In this document: positions 30,807-41,615 of the stretch, in pieces | How the letters are laid out: each line of letters opens with the position of its first letter | Numbering within the stretch: position 1 is the first letter of the stretch | Assembly: GCF_037392515.1 (NCBI RefSeq) | Contig: NC_090295.1 | Location: 14,527,001-14,591,000, forward strand | From: Haliotis asinina | Lineage: Eukaryota > Mollusca > Gastropoda > Lepetellida > Haliotidae | DNA length: 64,000 nt | Direction of reading: 5' to 3' | Program-made: the position numbers and the translations under genes | Notes under the pieces: model-generated | Seen by the model: the letters and a program-made list of their open reading frames with translations, nothing else | The model's database searches: none | Told to the model about the DNA's origin: nothing

Positions 30807-32825
30807 CTACACCTTCATACAGACAGCAAATACACACAGAAGATAAAGCAACATGTCTAGAGTTGAGCATCCCGAAGCTCCCGTGATGTCCTGAGGTCCG
30901 TTGCAGAGATCTGTGGAGTTGCACAGGGTGACGCACACCAGGTATCCACGGTTGTCGTAACCACAGGTGGTGAAATTCGAGGGGCTCAGGTTTTTTAGGA
31001 TTTTCAAGTCAAAGGAGAACGTGCTTCCGTCAGAACAGTCCCGGATGTAGCTTAAAATAGTTCCGGCAACTGCGGATAGAGAGTAAGTTTCGAAGACGAG
31101 GTATTGAAACCGTTGGTACATATTTAATGATATTTCTTAGCTACCTATCCACCCCAAGGGACCGAAAAAGTGACTTCCGTCTAACACAGGACGAAAACTT
31201 ACGCAGTGACTAGATATTTCATATCCGTGTCTTCAAACATGCGCTTCAAACTACAGTAGTGTGGGACTATGACACTGAGTTGTTAGATTTGGTGTCTCGT
31301 TTAGACTCGGTATTTTCCAAAGCCCGACAGCAAAGGGTCACCCCATGGTATGTCGGTCTGCAGTCATATGCTGAAATTATATTGCTGGAATTTTAATAGA
31401 TGCTGCGTTAAAAAGCTAAGAAAGAAACTATTTCACGGCACTACTAGCTACTTCTACCTACTTCCATTCCGGACCTCCTCAATCATACACATGGTTCTGT
31501 TGACGAAGGTGTCGCAGTTCTTGTAATGAAGAGCCTGACTTCCGGAAGCGTCCACAATGACGGCACCAGTGCTATTTTTGGCACTCAAGACCTGCCTGGA
31601 CACTTTCAGAAAGTTGTCATGTCCGGTTATACACTCCCCTTTGCCCCCAGAAGCACTGCACTGATAGCATAGAAGACTGTCTGAAAACATATTGAATATA
31701 CTAGCACTAACACTGATTGCTAAAATACCTTAAAAGGCATGTAAACGTGTAAAACTACATAATGAAGTTTGTACACCCATGACAACAAAGGTATCCTGTT
31801 CGTTTTCATCGGTATATAAACAAATGTCATTAGCTGGCGTGCAAGAGAAACTACACACACCCTACTTGAGCTGTGACGAAATATCGTAGTATCGATAATC
31901 GTGATACATTATCTGGCAATATACGGTTTTCGTATCGGGATAGGAATCGTTGACCTAAAAATTCTTAATTTTCACCAGAAATTGACGGTTATGTCAAGAT
32001 TTACACTGTTACTTGATATAAAAATGATACAATTGTAAAGAAAACATCTAAAGATATCATGTCATGATATCCATCGACTAGAACCGTATCGTTTCAAAAT
32101 ATCGCAATACGTATCGTATCGTCACACCTCTAGTAATTACCCCACGTTTCAAACACACTCGTCCCGCTCAGTTTGCAGAACACGCAACTGAAATCAGCAA
32201 TGGCTTCCTGGAAAAAAATAGACACGGCAAAGACGCCATATAGAAGAGATTTCTGACAAGATTGGGGTATTATGGGGAACATGTCCTGATTTTAGGTGAG
32301 CGAAATTCAAGAATTCCTGAAGTGAACGAGAGCTCAAATGAAAATGCAGGCTTTCCTGGAGAAAACCCGTTTTTACATACATTGAAACCCGTTTCAGTTA
32401 CACACCGTTACGACCCGTGAAGGTCCCGGGGTAGAATAGGCCTTCAGCAACCCATGCTTGCCATAAAAGGCGACTAACGGGAACGGGTGGTCAGGCTTGC
32501 TAACTTGGTTTGCACGTCATCCGTTCCCAATTGCGCAGATCGATGCTCATGTTGTTGGTCACTGGATTGTCTGTTCAAGACTCGATTATTTACAGACCGC
32601 CACCATATAGCTGGAATATTGCTGAGTGCGGCGTAAAAATACTGTAACTTGATATCGGCGTCAGAACCAGGGAAGAAAACAGATTTTTCCATACATTTGT
32701 TGGCATGTGAATGTATTGTGTGTATTTAATTAACCTGATATCGATTGGAAATTACAAATGTATTACTTACCTGCAAAGGGCAACAGTCCGAGTAGACAAC
32801 CGAAGGTGAATATTCTGAAAGCCAT
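30807..32825 (-). CDS. Ly6/uPAR-type GPI-anchored surface protein, paralogue 1 (178 aa)
   Basis: Three coding exons on the minus strand: 32825-32771, 31680-31462 and 31069-30807; phases 1 and 1 agree and the sum is 179 codons with a TAG stop. Exon 1 is a signal peptide (MAFRIFTFGCLLGLLPFA). The mature protein opens LLCYQCSASGGKGEC and has ten cysteines ending TLCNSTDLCNGP, the closing CN motif of Ly6/uPAR three-finger domains. A hydrophobic tail (LDMLLYLLCVFAV) follows, as in GPI-anchored members. Sites NST, NRT and NFT are possible N-glycosylation sites. Family members act as cell-surface modulators or adhesion proteins; the partner is unknown here. Intron 1 holds a hAT-like element and a SINE-B. 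Confidence 0.82.
31340..31412 (+). mobile_element. SINE tail fragment, decayed
   Basis: ATTGCTGGAATTTTAATAGATGCTGCGTTAAAAAGC resembles a decayed common SINE tail; only partial words match. Intron 2 of Ly6-like paralogue 1. Confidence 0.4.
31866..32131. mobile_element. Short hAT-like non-autonomous element
   Basis: The ends GAGCTGTGACGAAATATCG and (reverse) GAGGTGTGACGATACGATAC are imperfect inverted repeats, rich in ATCGATAATCGTGATAC-like words. Such GTGACGATAC ends are common in hAT elements. Intron 1 of Ly6-like paralogue 1. Confidence 0.5.
32412..32639 (+). mobile_element. SINE-B, full-length-like
   Basis: GACCCGTGAAGGTCCCGGGG, TTCCCAATTGCGCAGATCGA and GGAATATTGCTGAGTGCGGC in order; the (ACTC)n tail is missing. 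Intron 1 of Ly6-like paralogue 1. Confidence 0.92.
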
Positions 32826-33690
32826 TTTCAGTCGTTTCACTTCAACAATCGTTTCCAAGCGACGACTCAATTGCTCAATACTGGACACCGTGTCTTCTCG
32901 ATTGCTTTGTTAGACAGAGAACTTCTCGTAAAGATAATCAGAATCAGACTTTAAACATAGGTTCCAAACCTGTAGCTGTGCTGGATTCTGTTCGATGCAG
33001 TAAGCAAATCATGTGTAAATATGTAGGTCCGATTATCCACTGCAAGACTTCTTCACTGTAGGCAAGGTGAAAGACGAGGTAACAAGGAAGTGATTGGTTA
33101 GGTGTTCATGTGCGACGCTTGATCGTTAATGGTGCGTAAATCGAGTTAAAGAAAAAATACTAAAATACCCCTTTAGTGTTGGAAATGAATTGATGCCAGT
33201 CATTGATGTTTGACTCTCTTCAAAACGTCCAAACGTTATGAATATTATTACTGTTATTTCGACAGGGGCTGCTTAGTGTACGTTTCGATACAAATTTAAG
33301 TATGCGTTGGGCCCAGCCGGTTTGGTTGCCCTGTTCAGAGGAGAGACGAATCCATTAGACACAGGCACGCAAACTGCCTAACTCCAAGGCATGGTTTGTG
33401 TGGCTGATTGGTCCGATCTGCACGCGATTATGTAATCTGATACCAGTGATATGTCCTCTGATCGCCGACGTATTATGTGGAGTCTGTCAAGCTTGTCTTG
33501 TATCGGCTGAATGATTTGAACATGTTCGCATACCCGACGGTTTAGGTAAATGTAAGGTAGAGAATTATCTAATGGGGTGTTTTATGGTTGCAAGTGCGAC
33601 GTGGTTCGAAATACGTGTAAACGTGTCACCGATTCGAATAATTAATGTCAGTTCGATAATGAAAGTCAACCAGAATATCTGAGTTAGAAC

Positions 33691-33900
33691 TGGTCTACAG
33701 AAACCCATGTTTGTAGGAAGAGGCGACTAACGGTATCGGGTGGTCGGGCTCGCCGACTTGGTTAACACATGTCATCTGTTCCCAAATGCATAGATCGAAG
33801 CTAATGCTGTTGATCACTGGCTTGTCTGATCCACACTTGATGATTTACAGACCGCCACCATGTAGCTGGAGTGTTACTGGGTGCGGCGTTAAACAACAAA
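33691..33900 (+). mobile_element. SINE-B, diverged
   Basis: AGAGGCGACTAACGGTATCG, ACTTGGTTAACACATGTCAT and TTTACAGACCGCCACCATGT match the family. About 25 bases of the 5' end are missing. Confidence 0.85.
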
Positions 33901-34324
33901 CAGTGGGGTTATGTTATGGCTTTATTTCTCGGAGGTTATTGTGCGTGGGTCAGTGACTGGTATGAACTGGCACAGTTGATATCCGATATTTTGACTTTTT
34001 GCGTTCCCGTGTGTAAAAAACTGACCTAGTATCGACCGGACAGGATACCCTTGGCCACTTAATCACGTAATGGGCACTTGACCACAGAACGGGGCGGATA
34101 CGCCATTACAGGCGAATGTTTGCAGCTGGTTTTGGTTGTCATCTGGTCAGTCGACGGCCAGTTTAGACGTGGTTTGGCCCGTCTGTTGGGGTATCCTTTG
34201 TCATGTTTACTGGATCAAGCGGTCAGTAATTGTGTATCACTTACAAACGGTATGTGTATGTTATTTTATGAATCCATATGTGAATCTTCCTCTGTATTGG
34301 GCGCTTGAATGACGCCAACATCCC

Positions 34325-34550
34325 TTCACCTGAGTGAATGAGAGACTTGGGTTTTACGCTGCTTGTAGTACTATTTCAGCAAGGGTGTCTTTTTTATGTT
34401 TCACGTGGCCACCAAATTCTGAACAAATTGCTCGTGTTGTTTGGACTTATTGCAGCGACTGATTAAAATCTGAACATTTTATATGACGCGGCGAAAGTCT
34501 TAGGGTCGAGCAGCGAACACCCAAACCACTTGGCTACCATGCCACCCCTC
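34325..34550 (-). mobile_element. SINE-A relic in two pieces
   Basis: A tail-like piece (GTTTTACGCTGCTTG, 34353-34367) and a head-like piece (CACTTGGCTACCATGCCACC, 34527-34546) have the order of a minus-strand SINE-A with extra sequence between them. Confidence 0.4.
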
Positions 34551-34849
34551 CTTAATCTGTATTCCATGTAAGTCTCCATTACTCACTCCATTACTCACTC
34601 TATGTTCTAAAGAACATGTATAAATGCACACTGCAAGGAAGGCGGAAACCCATGGAACAGGTCTGTACATGTGGATCTGAAAAGGCTGAAAATACTGAAA
34701 AATGTTAAAAGTTCATTTAATAAAGGGAAACCGTTGCGAACACCAGTATTGGTTTTAAATCTTAATGAATGCTATGCACGAAATTACGACAAACCAATCA
34801 GTATGTGTGTAAACGTTGAGGTAGTCTGAGAAAAATAAGAATAAAGCCT

Positions 34850-34952
34850 TGCATTAAAGACCCGGGTTCGATTTCGCACAAGGGTGCAATGTGTGAACCC
34901 TATTTCTGGCGTCCCCCACCTGGAATATTGCCAAATACGGTGTAAAACTTGG
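34850..34952 (+). mobile_element. SINE-A, 5'-truncated
   Basis: GACCCGGGTTCGATTTCGCA (B box), AAGGGTGCAATGTGTGAACC and CTGGAATATTGCCAAATACG are family words; the A-box region is lost. Confidence 0.8.
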
Positions 34953-35637
34953 TCAGTCTGTTTCCAGATTAGAAGTTTGGATTTGGAAGGGAGATTCAAA
35001 ATACACACACGTACGTTTATTCACGTAAAGGCTCTCGTGTTTCCATCGGATGATGGGTTTTGAGATTTTATGTGCGCTTTCCGACGTTTTCAGTTCTTAT
35101 GGACTATGAGCATCAACTCGTTTCAAGACATTATATTAATGCATACCAAATGAATTCAGCTTATACACCGTGCTTCACATTTCACTTCAGTGTAACATTT
35201 CTGAGATCCTTCATATTTTCACAACATATTCATTTTAAATTCCACACGGGCCATAACACCAAGCTTACAAGCAAGTCCAGACAGCTGGTAGTCCCGCTAC
35301 ATTTCAGTACCATGCAAGTTTATTTCAGTAACTGGCCTCCGACCAAGAATACCTGCATGATCATTTGTTTCCTTGCGCAAGAATGTTTCACTAGTTGAAG
35401 ACTCTATGATCCACAAACATATATAGATAATAATTACATTATACCAAGAGCGTGTGTTTGGGGGAATAAATCACTGCAAACTGAATATGTTTTTCGTATA
35501 TAATTCTCGCCAGGGAGTATATGCATCTATAGTACATACACTACAATTAGCAATACAAACACATTTGACATTTCATGTCTCTATTTCACGATCTTTTGTA
35601 TTCCTTCAATGTGTCTAACGTTGTTGTGGCCAGATAA

Positions 35638-35716
35638 GTGAGTGAGTGAGTGAGTTTAGTTTTACGTCGCACTTAGCAATACCCGATCCCGTTAGTCGCC
35701 TCTTACGACAAGCATA
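35638..35716 (-). mobile_element. SINE-B with internal deletion
   Basis: The tail (GAGTTTAGTTTTACGTCGCA, CTTAGCAAT) is joined directly to ACCCGATCCCGTTAGTCGCC and TCTTACGACAAGCAT, omitting about 130 central bases. Confidence 0.85.
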
Positions 35717-35892
35717 GTCACTTGTGTCCAGATAACATTACTGGATTCATCTCAACAAACTGAACGCAAAATCTCACATCCTTGTTGGTATTGACTCCAG
35801 AGTTCAGGGCCTTCTGTCCTGCCCAGCAACGAAGCACACGATGGTCAAATGTTTCTTCTGTCATACATTTTGGGATCATCACTACTAGCTAG

Positions 35893-36100
35893 CGACCATG
35901 ATTACACAATGCCATTTTCGAAAGTGGCCAAATGCAAAGTCACAGTCACATGGAAGTCGCGGTGGCTGATCGGGTTAGGCGGCTGACTTTGTGTGCTGGC
36001 TGACTCTGAGGGTGCCGGTTCGAATCCCGAATACGACTCAACCAAAAATTACTAGAATTTGTGCTTTACTAAGAAAGTGAAATCCCAAATATGACACATG
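35893..36100 (+). mobile_element. SINE-C copy 2, with inverted tail fragment in front
   Basis: GAAGTCGCGGTGGCTGATCG, GGCGGCTGACTTTGTGTGCT, GGTGCCGGTTCGAATCCCGA, then AAAGTGAAATCCCAAATATG. Upstream, GATTACACAATGCCATTTTC and AAGTGGCCAAATGC (35902-35936) are an inverted SINE-C tail as in the copy at 21166. The two pieces are therefore head to head. Confidence 0.68.
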
Positions 36101-36309
36101 TAGCTGGCGACTAGTCATCGCTGCGTACCAGTTATCGCCAACACCTGTCTGTAGCGCTTGGGAAGACAGTTTGATTTTAACTCTCCTAGCCAATCGCTTT
36201 AGTCAATATGTGAAATACTACGAAAGTACAAATCAGACTGTCTTCTCAAGTGCTACAGCCAGGCGTTGGCGATGACTGGTATGCGGCGATCACTGGTCAC
36301 TAGCCAGTT
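36101..36309. repeat. Foldback palindrome, about 78-bp arms
   Basis: The left arm (36101-36178, with ACCAGTTATCGCCAACACCT and GTAGCGCTTGGGAAGACAGT) pairs with the right arm (36229-36309) with 6 mismatches in a 51-bp core; the loop is about 50 bp. It starts exactly where the SINE-C tail ends. Confidence 0.85.
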
Positions 36310-36551
36310 TAGTATGCATCGCCACGTCATTAAGTAACACTCACAGTCTAACAAAGAACAGTGAAAGACTAGTAGGGTATTCAAAATTACCATTGTTCGC
36401 CAGCAGAAAATGGATACTCTGTGGGATAAATCATAAGCCTTTTAACCTTCCAACTTGGGTTTTCTGGGGATTTAATGTCCCTTATGTTTCGTGTAGCGTG
36501 GAGTTCAGTGCTATATAACTGGTCTTATTATTATCATTAGATATTAAAACA

Positions 36552-36557
36552 TTTATT
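36552..36557 (-). promoter_or_regulatory. Polyadenylation signal of Ly6-like paralogue 2
   Basis: TTTATT (AATAAA on the coding strand) about 35 bases after the stop codon. Confidence 0.5.
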
Positions 36558-36590
36558 CATCAGTAATCAACATAAATACACAACCGTGTT

Positions 36591-38921
36591 CTAGGATGGC
36601 CATAATTTGCAATGTATGACGACAAGACAGATGACAGACATTGCCAAACTCAGATGTGATCTTGTCGCTCCCGAAGGTCCATTACAGAAGTTTCCCGAGT
36701 TGCACAGAGTGACACATGGCCGGTAGCCCCGGGTATCAAACCCACAGGTTGTGGTGTTTGAGGGGCTCAGTCCTTTCAAAACGGCCAGGTTAAACGAGAA
36801 GGTCACGCCATCTGAACAGCCCCGGATGTAACTGAGGATTTTTCCGGTTTCTGCGGAGAGAATGTGAGTCGAAATACATACATGGAATATGTAGTGCCAG
36901 GCAAAAGTCTGAGTGAGTGAGTGAGTTTGGATCCATAATTCACAATCATGTATTAATACGTCATTATTTAGCTTTGAAAATGTGTTTGGAAATGAAAATC
37001 ACCAATCCCTGTTGAAATCAAACGGTAGATCCCTCACTGTTCGCCTTTTCGCACGATAAGCTGCAGACCCAGGGTCGATTACCCACCCGTGTGAAGCCCA
37101 TTTTGGGTGTCCCCCGCCGTGAAATCGCTGAAATGTTGCTAAAAGCGGGGTAAAACTAAACAAAATCAGACGTTTGTAGGTGAAGTGTTCCCCAGCTGTA
37201 AATGTATTTCCGTTTTTGTACGTCATTGTTTGGGAAACAAGATTCAAAACTTTGACAAAAACTAAATTTACTTTCTTCTTGGGGAAAAAAAATATAAAAA
37301 TGTTCTACTTACTACTCTCACGAACTTCTTCAATCATGCACACAGTTTGTTTGGAGAAGTAGTCGCAGTCCACGTAGCCGGGGTAGCGGCTGCCGGCGTC
37401 GTTGACGTGCTCTGTGTTATTGTTCATAACCTGTCTGTAGACCTCTATGAATGTACCGTAGCCAGAAATACACTCCCCTTTTCCTCCAGCAGCACCACAG
37501 GTGTAGCATAGGATTCCATCTGACCAGACACAGAATATCATAGACAGAGAATAACCAGTCTCTATTATACACTGAAATAGATGACCAAGATACAATTTAC
37601 TGGTCGAACTTATATGAATTTCACACGGTGTTCTTATCGTTAAAGGAGTGGTAGAGCAGTCTAGCAATTAAAACGTTCGCAGGTGAGGCCAGTTCACCAG
37701 GTTGGATTCCTCAAGCGTACAATGCGTGAAGCCCATTTCTTAGGTCTTCTTAGGACATCACATGCCCTTGGATCCACCCATAGATCAACCGGTGTCCGGA
37801 CAGACGCTCTGCGTTTTGAAGCGCTAAAAGTTATCAGGGAATCTGTCCGCAAATAAACTAGGTGAACCAACAAACAAAAAGAAATATGTAAGTAACAGTT
37901 GTATTTTCAAATTAACGAAGTTCTTAATTCAATACAAAGGCATCACTTTCGTAGGATAACATAGAGATGGAGGACAATTTTAGAGGTAATATAAGAAAAG
38001 AGCAGTGTCCTCAGTGCAACAGTAATGAGACTTTAAATTTAGGCCAAGGCAAGGTATCACGCTTGAAACATTTGCTGAAAAATACTGCAATAATTTGTTG
38101 ATCAGAACTGTGGAATCCTCGAGAAATGTATATAGCACAAGTCTAAGTAGAGCGCACCACTGTCCCTTTTTGCTTTGACAGGTACAGAATCATTCGATAC
38201 CACTCGCCCCGTTTCGTACCCTCCAAGAAGATCGCTCGCTATACAACATGTCACGGAATAACACGAGTTGGTGCGCTTGAAACACATTCGTGACCAACTC
38301 TGTTATTCTTGACCAACTCGATGTTGTTCGGGGTTACCGAAAGGGGTAAATGGTGACGAATGAGTTGAAACACTGTTTCACAACATCTCACACTGTCACC
38401 TAACAGCCACAGGCACTCCTGTCATTGCGAAGATTGAATTTAAAAAAAATTTAGATTTATTGTACTGTGAAGTTTTACATATATCCTCGCAATGACACGA
38501 GGGCCTGTGATAAACCAACACAAGATCATGGATTTCTTCAGTGTTATTAAACAACAATGGCATAACTCACCCGAGCTGTGAAATAATCAGAGCACGGTTG
38601 TGTGGGGTTGTCATATAAATGTCCAAAATTTAGTCAAATGAGACGCGTACTGGGACCAACCGGTCTTCCCGCAGAATCATGCATTTGGTCAGTGTGATTT
38701 ACAAACAACTTACCCGAGTGCTGAAATAATCCGATAAACACAGAAATGTGGTAATTTGTTCAAAATTGATTCAAAAGAAACGAAGCCATGGATCGAACCA
38801 CTAACCACCAGGCCGTTTGACTGGCCATGGAATTCGTCAGTTTAATTCAGGGAGAATGACATAGCTTACCCGAGCTGTGAAGTAACCCGATAAACAGAAC
38901 AAGGCTGAGTACAGTTGCCAT
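36591..38921 (-). CDS. Ly6/uPAR-type GPI-anchored surface protein, paralogue 2 (172 aa)
   Basis: Exons on the minus strand: 38921-38870, 37519-37313, 36850-36591; phases 1/1, 173 codons, TAG stop. The signal peptide is MATVLSLVLFIGLLHSS. The mature part reads DGILCYTCGAAGGKGECISG, then DCDYFSKQTVCMIEEVRESS, RGCSDGMTFSFNL, TTTCGFDTRGYRPCVTLCN and NFCNGPSG. The cysteine plan and exon phases equal those of paralogue 1. A hydrophobic C-terminus (SLAMSVICLVVIHC) suggests GPI anchoring. Two decayed copies of its first exon lie in intron 1. Function beyond the family level is not known. Confidence 0.82.
37035..37163 (+). mobile_element. SINE-A, diverged
   Basis: GACCCAGGGTCGATTACCCA, GTGTGAAGCCCATTTTGGGT, GTCCCCCGCCGTGAAATCGC and TAAAAGCGGGGTAAAACTAA. 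It lies in intron 2 of Ly6-like paralogue 2. Confidence 0.85.
37643..37745 (+). mobile_element. SINE-A, 3'-truncated
   Basis: AGGAGTGGTAGAGCAGTCTA, ACCAGGTTGGATTCCTCAAG and ACAATGCGTGAAGCCCATTT match the head; the tail is absent. Intron 1 of Ly6-like paralogue 2. Confidence 0.7.
38165..38375. repeat. Inverted interspersed repeat (GTTATTCC family)
   Basis: ACCACTCGCCCCGTTTCG / GGAATAACACGAGTTGGT and the inverted partner TCTGTTATTCTTGACCAACT / AAGGGGTAAATGGTGACGAA form an imperfect palindrome. Related to the copy at 5670-5780. Confidence 0.55.
38571..38614 (-). pseudogene. Decayed copy of Ly6-like signal-peptide exon (a)
   Basis: Minus-strand ATTATTTCACAGCTCGG|GTGAGT equals the 3' end of the true exon (TTACTTCACAGCTCGG|GTAAGC). 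The ATG is present but the frame exits in phase 2, not phase 1, so it cannot join exon 2 correctly. Confidence 0.7.
38714..38757 (-). pseudogene. Decayed copy of Ly6-like signal-peptide exon (b)
   Basis: Minus-strand CTGTGTTTATCGGATTATTT, CAGCACTCGG|GTAAGT matches the true exon and keeps a strong donor, but no start codon is found at the expected place. It lies 143 and 156 bp from its neighbours. Confidence 0.7.
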
Positions 38922-39751
38922 GACCGTGTCGTAGGTTTAGTCACTGATACAAAGTTTCTACGGGAAACCTTTCTCCACAGTCTGTGCAGGTATCTTCACT
39001 CATCGGAGTTTCCTTTGTACGTCAGTCAGGGAAGTAGACGAGGCCACCTTTCCCCTCATAGGACACGGAGACACGAGCCAAGGGACGTAGGGAAAACACC
39101 CAGTCGGGTACTGAGAGTCGTATTACAATGGATAACACAATAGCCGACACGCCAAGAACGTTTTCAATGAACACGCTGATACAGAAACAGGATGTGTTTT
39201 AAAATGCAACAGCGTTTGTATATTGCACTACGTTTCTACTGTCACGGAGGTCCCTTGAGCATCCCAGCTGAACCACATCGAGTGGTGAGATTAGATGCTT
39301 GTATGTCACCGTGGCCCTGCATCATACGAGACAACTGTTGTCAGAAAGCTTTCAGTGACTGTGTTCTTTATGATTTGCTGTATTCTGTATCCTATACATG
39401 ATGTCATTCAAGACGTTATACGATATTTTTTGGGTCGGAGCTGCTTTGAAATACTGGGTGCTATTAACATGTGTACTAAGTTTGGAAGCCTTAACTGCTT
39501 TTCGCTGTGTTACTTTCACAATAACACGAATCACTGGAAGGCTCAAGACTTTGAAATCCAATTGTCTCTTTCTGCGTAACAATACACGAAACACGTATTC
39601 ATTACAAACGTTGCAACGATAAATGGCGGTTTTTGCGTCGAATAATACAAAGTCTGTGATTTCAAGGATAATAGATATTTATACCAAGCAGACAAGAAAA
39701 CCTTTTACACATTCAGGGCACGTATGTACAAAGTGAAATCTGCTTAACAGT

Positions 39752-39846
39752 AGTGGTTTAGCCCAGTAGTATAAGCGTTCGCTTGTCATGCCGAAGTCCC
39801 AGGTTCGGACCCCCACATGATTACAATGTGTGGAGTCCATTTATAA
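39752..39846 (+). mobile_element. SINE-A, 3'-truncated
   Basis: TGGTTTAGCCCAGTAGTATA, AGCGTTCGCTTGTCATGCCG, CCCAGGTTCGGACCCCCACA and TACAATGTGTGGAGTCCATT; the tail is missing. Confidence 0.82.
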
Positions 39847-39952
39847 ACATATAAATAATGGACGTTAATCGCTTGTGCGTGTTCAGGACCCTACAATAAA
39901 AAGAGAGCATTTATTCAGAATATGTTAAGAATAAGTCAGTAATTAGTGTTGC

Positions 39953-40190
39953 TGAGTGAGTGAGATTAGCATTATGCCGCACTCAGCCATGTTCCATTTG
40001 TATGGCAGCGGTCTCTAAATACTCGAGTCTGGACCAGACAAGCTAGTGATCAACATCATGAGCATCGATTTGTGAACAGATGACACGGGTCAACCAAGTC
40101 TGCGAACCTGACCACCTGATTCCATTAGTCGCCGTTTGTGGCAAGATTGAGTTGCTGAAGACCTATTCTACCCCGGATCTTCACGGGTCT
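39953..40190 (-). mobile_element. SINE-B, full-length-like
   Basis: TGAGTGAGTGAGATTAGCAT, GCCGCACTCAGCCATGTTCC, GAGTCTGGACCAGACAAGCT, AACATCATGAGCATCGATTT and CCCGGATCTTCACGGGTC in order, reverse orientation. Confidence 0.92.
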
Positions 40191-40438
40191 AGTGTCGGTG
40201 AAAATAAGGATAGGTTTAGAAGCGAGATTTGAAAGTTGTTACAGAATCTGAAAGCATTTTGTTGACATGAAGAGAAACCTAAGATATGGAGCTGCGTAAA
40301 GAAATGATAAACACAATAAAAAACCCGCTGATCTTTGAGACTGTAAACAAGAGTTAGTGCAGGGATCTGCGACACAGACAGGTGCAAAATTAGAAAGAAA
40401 CTTAAAGACAAGGCCGAGGAGCTTCAACCAAAGGCAAA

Positions 40439-40655
40439 CTGTAGCGCAAATGGGTTGCGCAGCATAGAGAAAATGACCAGTCTTCTTACATACGCGCGAA
40501 GCGAGCAAAGGTTGGCAACGTACTTTCCCCTCTTTGGATCGAAACATACTTTTCATGTCAAAATAACGTGAGTAATTGCCAACCTTTCCTCGCTTCGCGC
40601 GTATGTAAGAAGACTGGTCATTTTCTCTATGCTGCGCAACCTATTTGCGCTACAG
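40439..40655. repeat. Near-perfect palindrome, 80-bp arms, 57-bp loop
   Basis: The left arm (40439-40518: CTGTAGCGCAAATGGGTTGC, GCAGCATAGAGAAAATGACC, AGTCTTCTTACATACGCGCG, AAGCGAGCAAAGGTTGGCAA) is repeated in reverse at 40576-40655 with two mismatches. A third, more diverged copy lies at 40875-40965. Confidence 0.93.
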
Positions 40656-40837
40656 ATTGCTTGTGCTTGAACTCATACAAGAAAACTAATGTAGGAATTG
40701 TAGATAAGGTGTTATGTGATTGACTTGGAGTTTAAAGAAAAATATGCGAGTAGATCTAGTCTTACCATTTTGAGGTTGGGAATGTGAGAGTTCAACCCGT
40801 TCAAGAAATGGGTATATACTTTTGATGGTGGTGATGT

Positions 40838-40970
40838 TTTATTTTGACATATTTCGAACCGAAACGAGGAAAGTACGTGGCCAACCTTTCCTCGCTTCGC
40901 TCGCATATAAGAAGACTTGTCATTTTCTCTATGCTGCGCAACCCATTTGCGCTACAGTTTGCCTTTGGAC
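40838..40970 (+). repeat. Third copy of the palindrome arm
   Basis: GGCCAACCTTTCCTCGCTTC, AGAAGACTTGTCATTTTCTC, TATGCTGCGCAACCCATTTG and ACAGTTTGCCTTTGG match the outer part of the left arm in reverse, extending beyond the palindrome. SINE-B follows directly. Confidence 0.85.
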
Positions 40971-40971
40971 A

Positions 40972-41041
40972 GGCATAGTCGCCTTTTATGGTAAGCATAG
41001 GTTGCTGAAGGCCTATTCTATCCCGGAACCTTCACGGGTCA
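40972..41041 (-). mobile_element. SINE-B, 5' fragment
   Basis: AGCATAGGTTGCTGAAGGCC, TATTCTATCCCGGAACCTTC and ACGGGTC; it abuts the third palindrome arm. Confidence 0.88.
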
Positions 41042-41615
41042 AACAACCAACCAAACAAACAAAAGATGTCTTATACTTTAATCTGATGGAGAACCCCTCG
41101 AGTGAAAACAAAACAAAACGCAGAACAGTGTGAAAAGTATGTTGAATAAGTTTTGTCCGGTATACGTCTTGTGGGAAAACAAATCTTCGATTGCAACAAA
41201 TCGGTTACGTAGTGGTGATAACAATCTCAAGTTCTACAACTGGATTCGAAACACGGAATGAGATCGGACACTGTGTCTACATTACCAAAGAGGTTAATCC
41301 AACGTCAGCGTAATGCTGCCATCTGTTGTATCATTTTAAGCATTGCTGAAACTATACAGCGCACAGTGCATATTTAAGCTGCAAACGACACTGTTCAAAT
41401 TACATTTTTCACCGTATATTTTTCAACCATTCACAATTTGACCTGGCTTCATTTTTCTCACATGCCAGAATAGTAATTCAAACATTTGCGTGTAGTCTGG
41501 AACAGACGTTTCTATAAAATCCTTAGTACTGCACACCTAAATAAGAAACAACTAAATAAACTTCAACAAGTGTTACAACAAATCAAAGGACGCATTTATT
41601 CTGGTACATATATAT

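Noticed and set aside
35950-36030. tRNA-Leu or tRNA-Ser gene
   Set aside because: Tempting length and B box, but the acceptor arm does not pair and a second copy with the same 3' tail shows it is a SINE.
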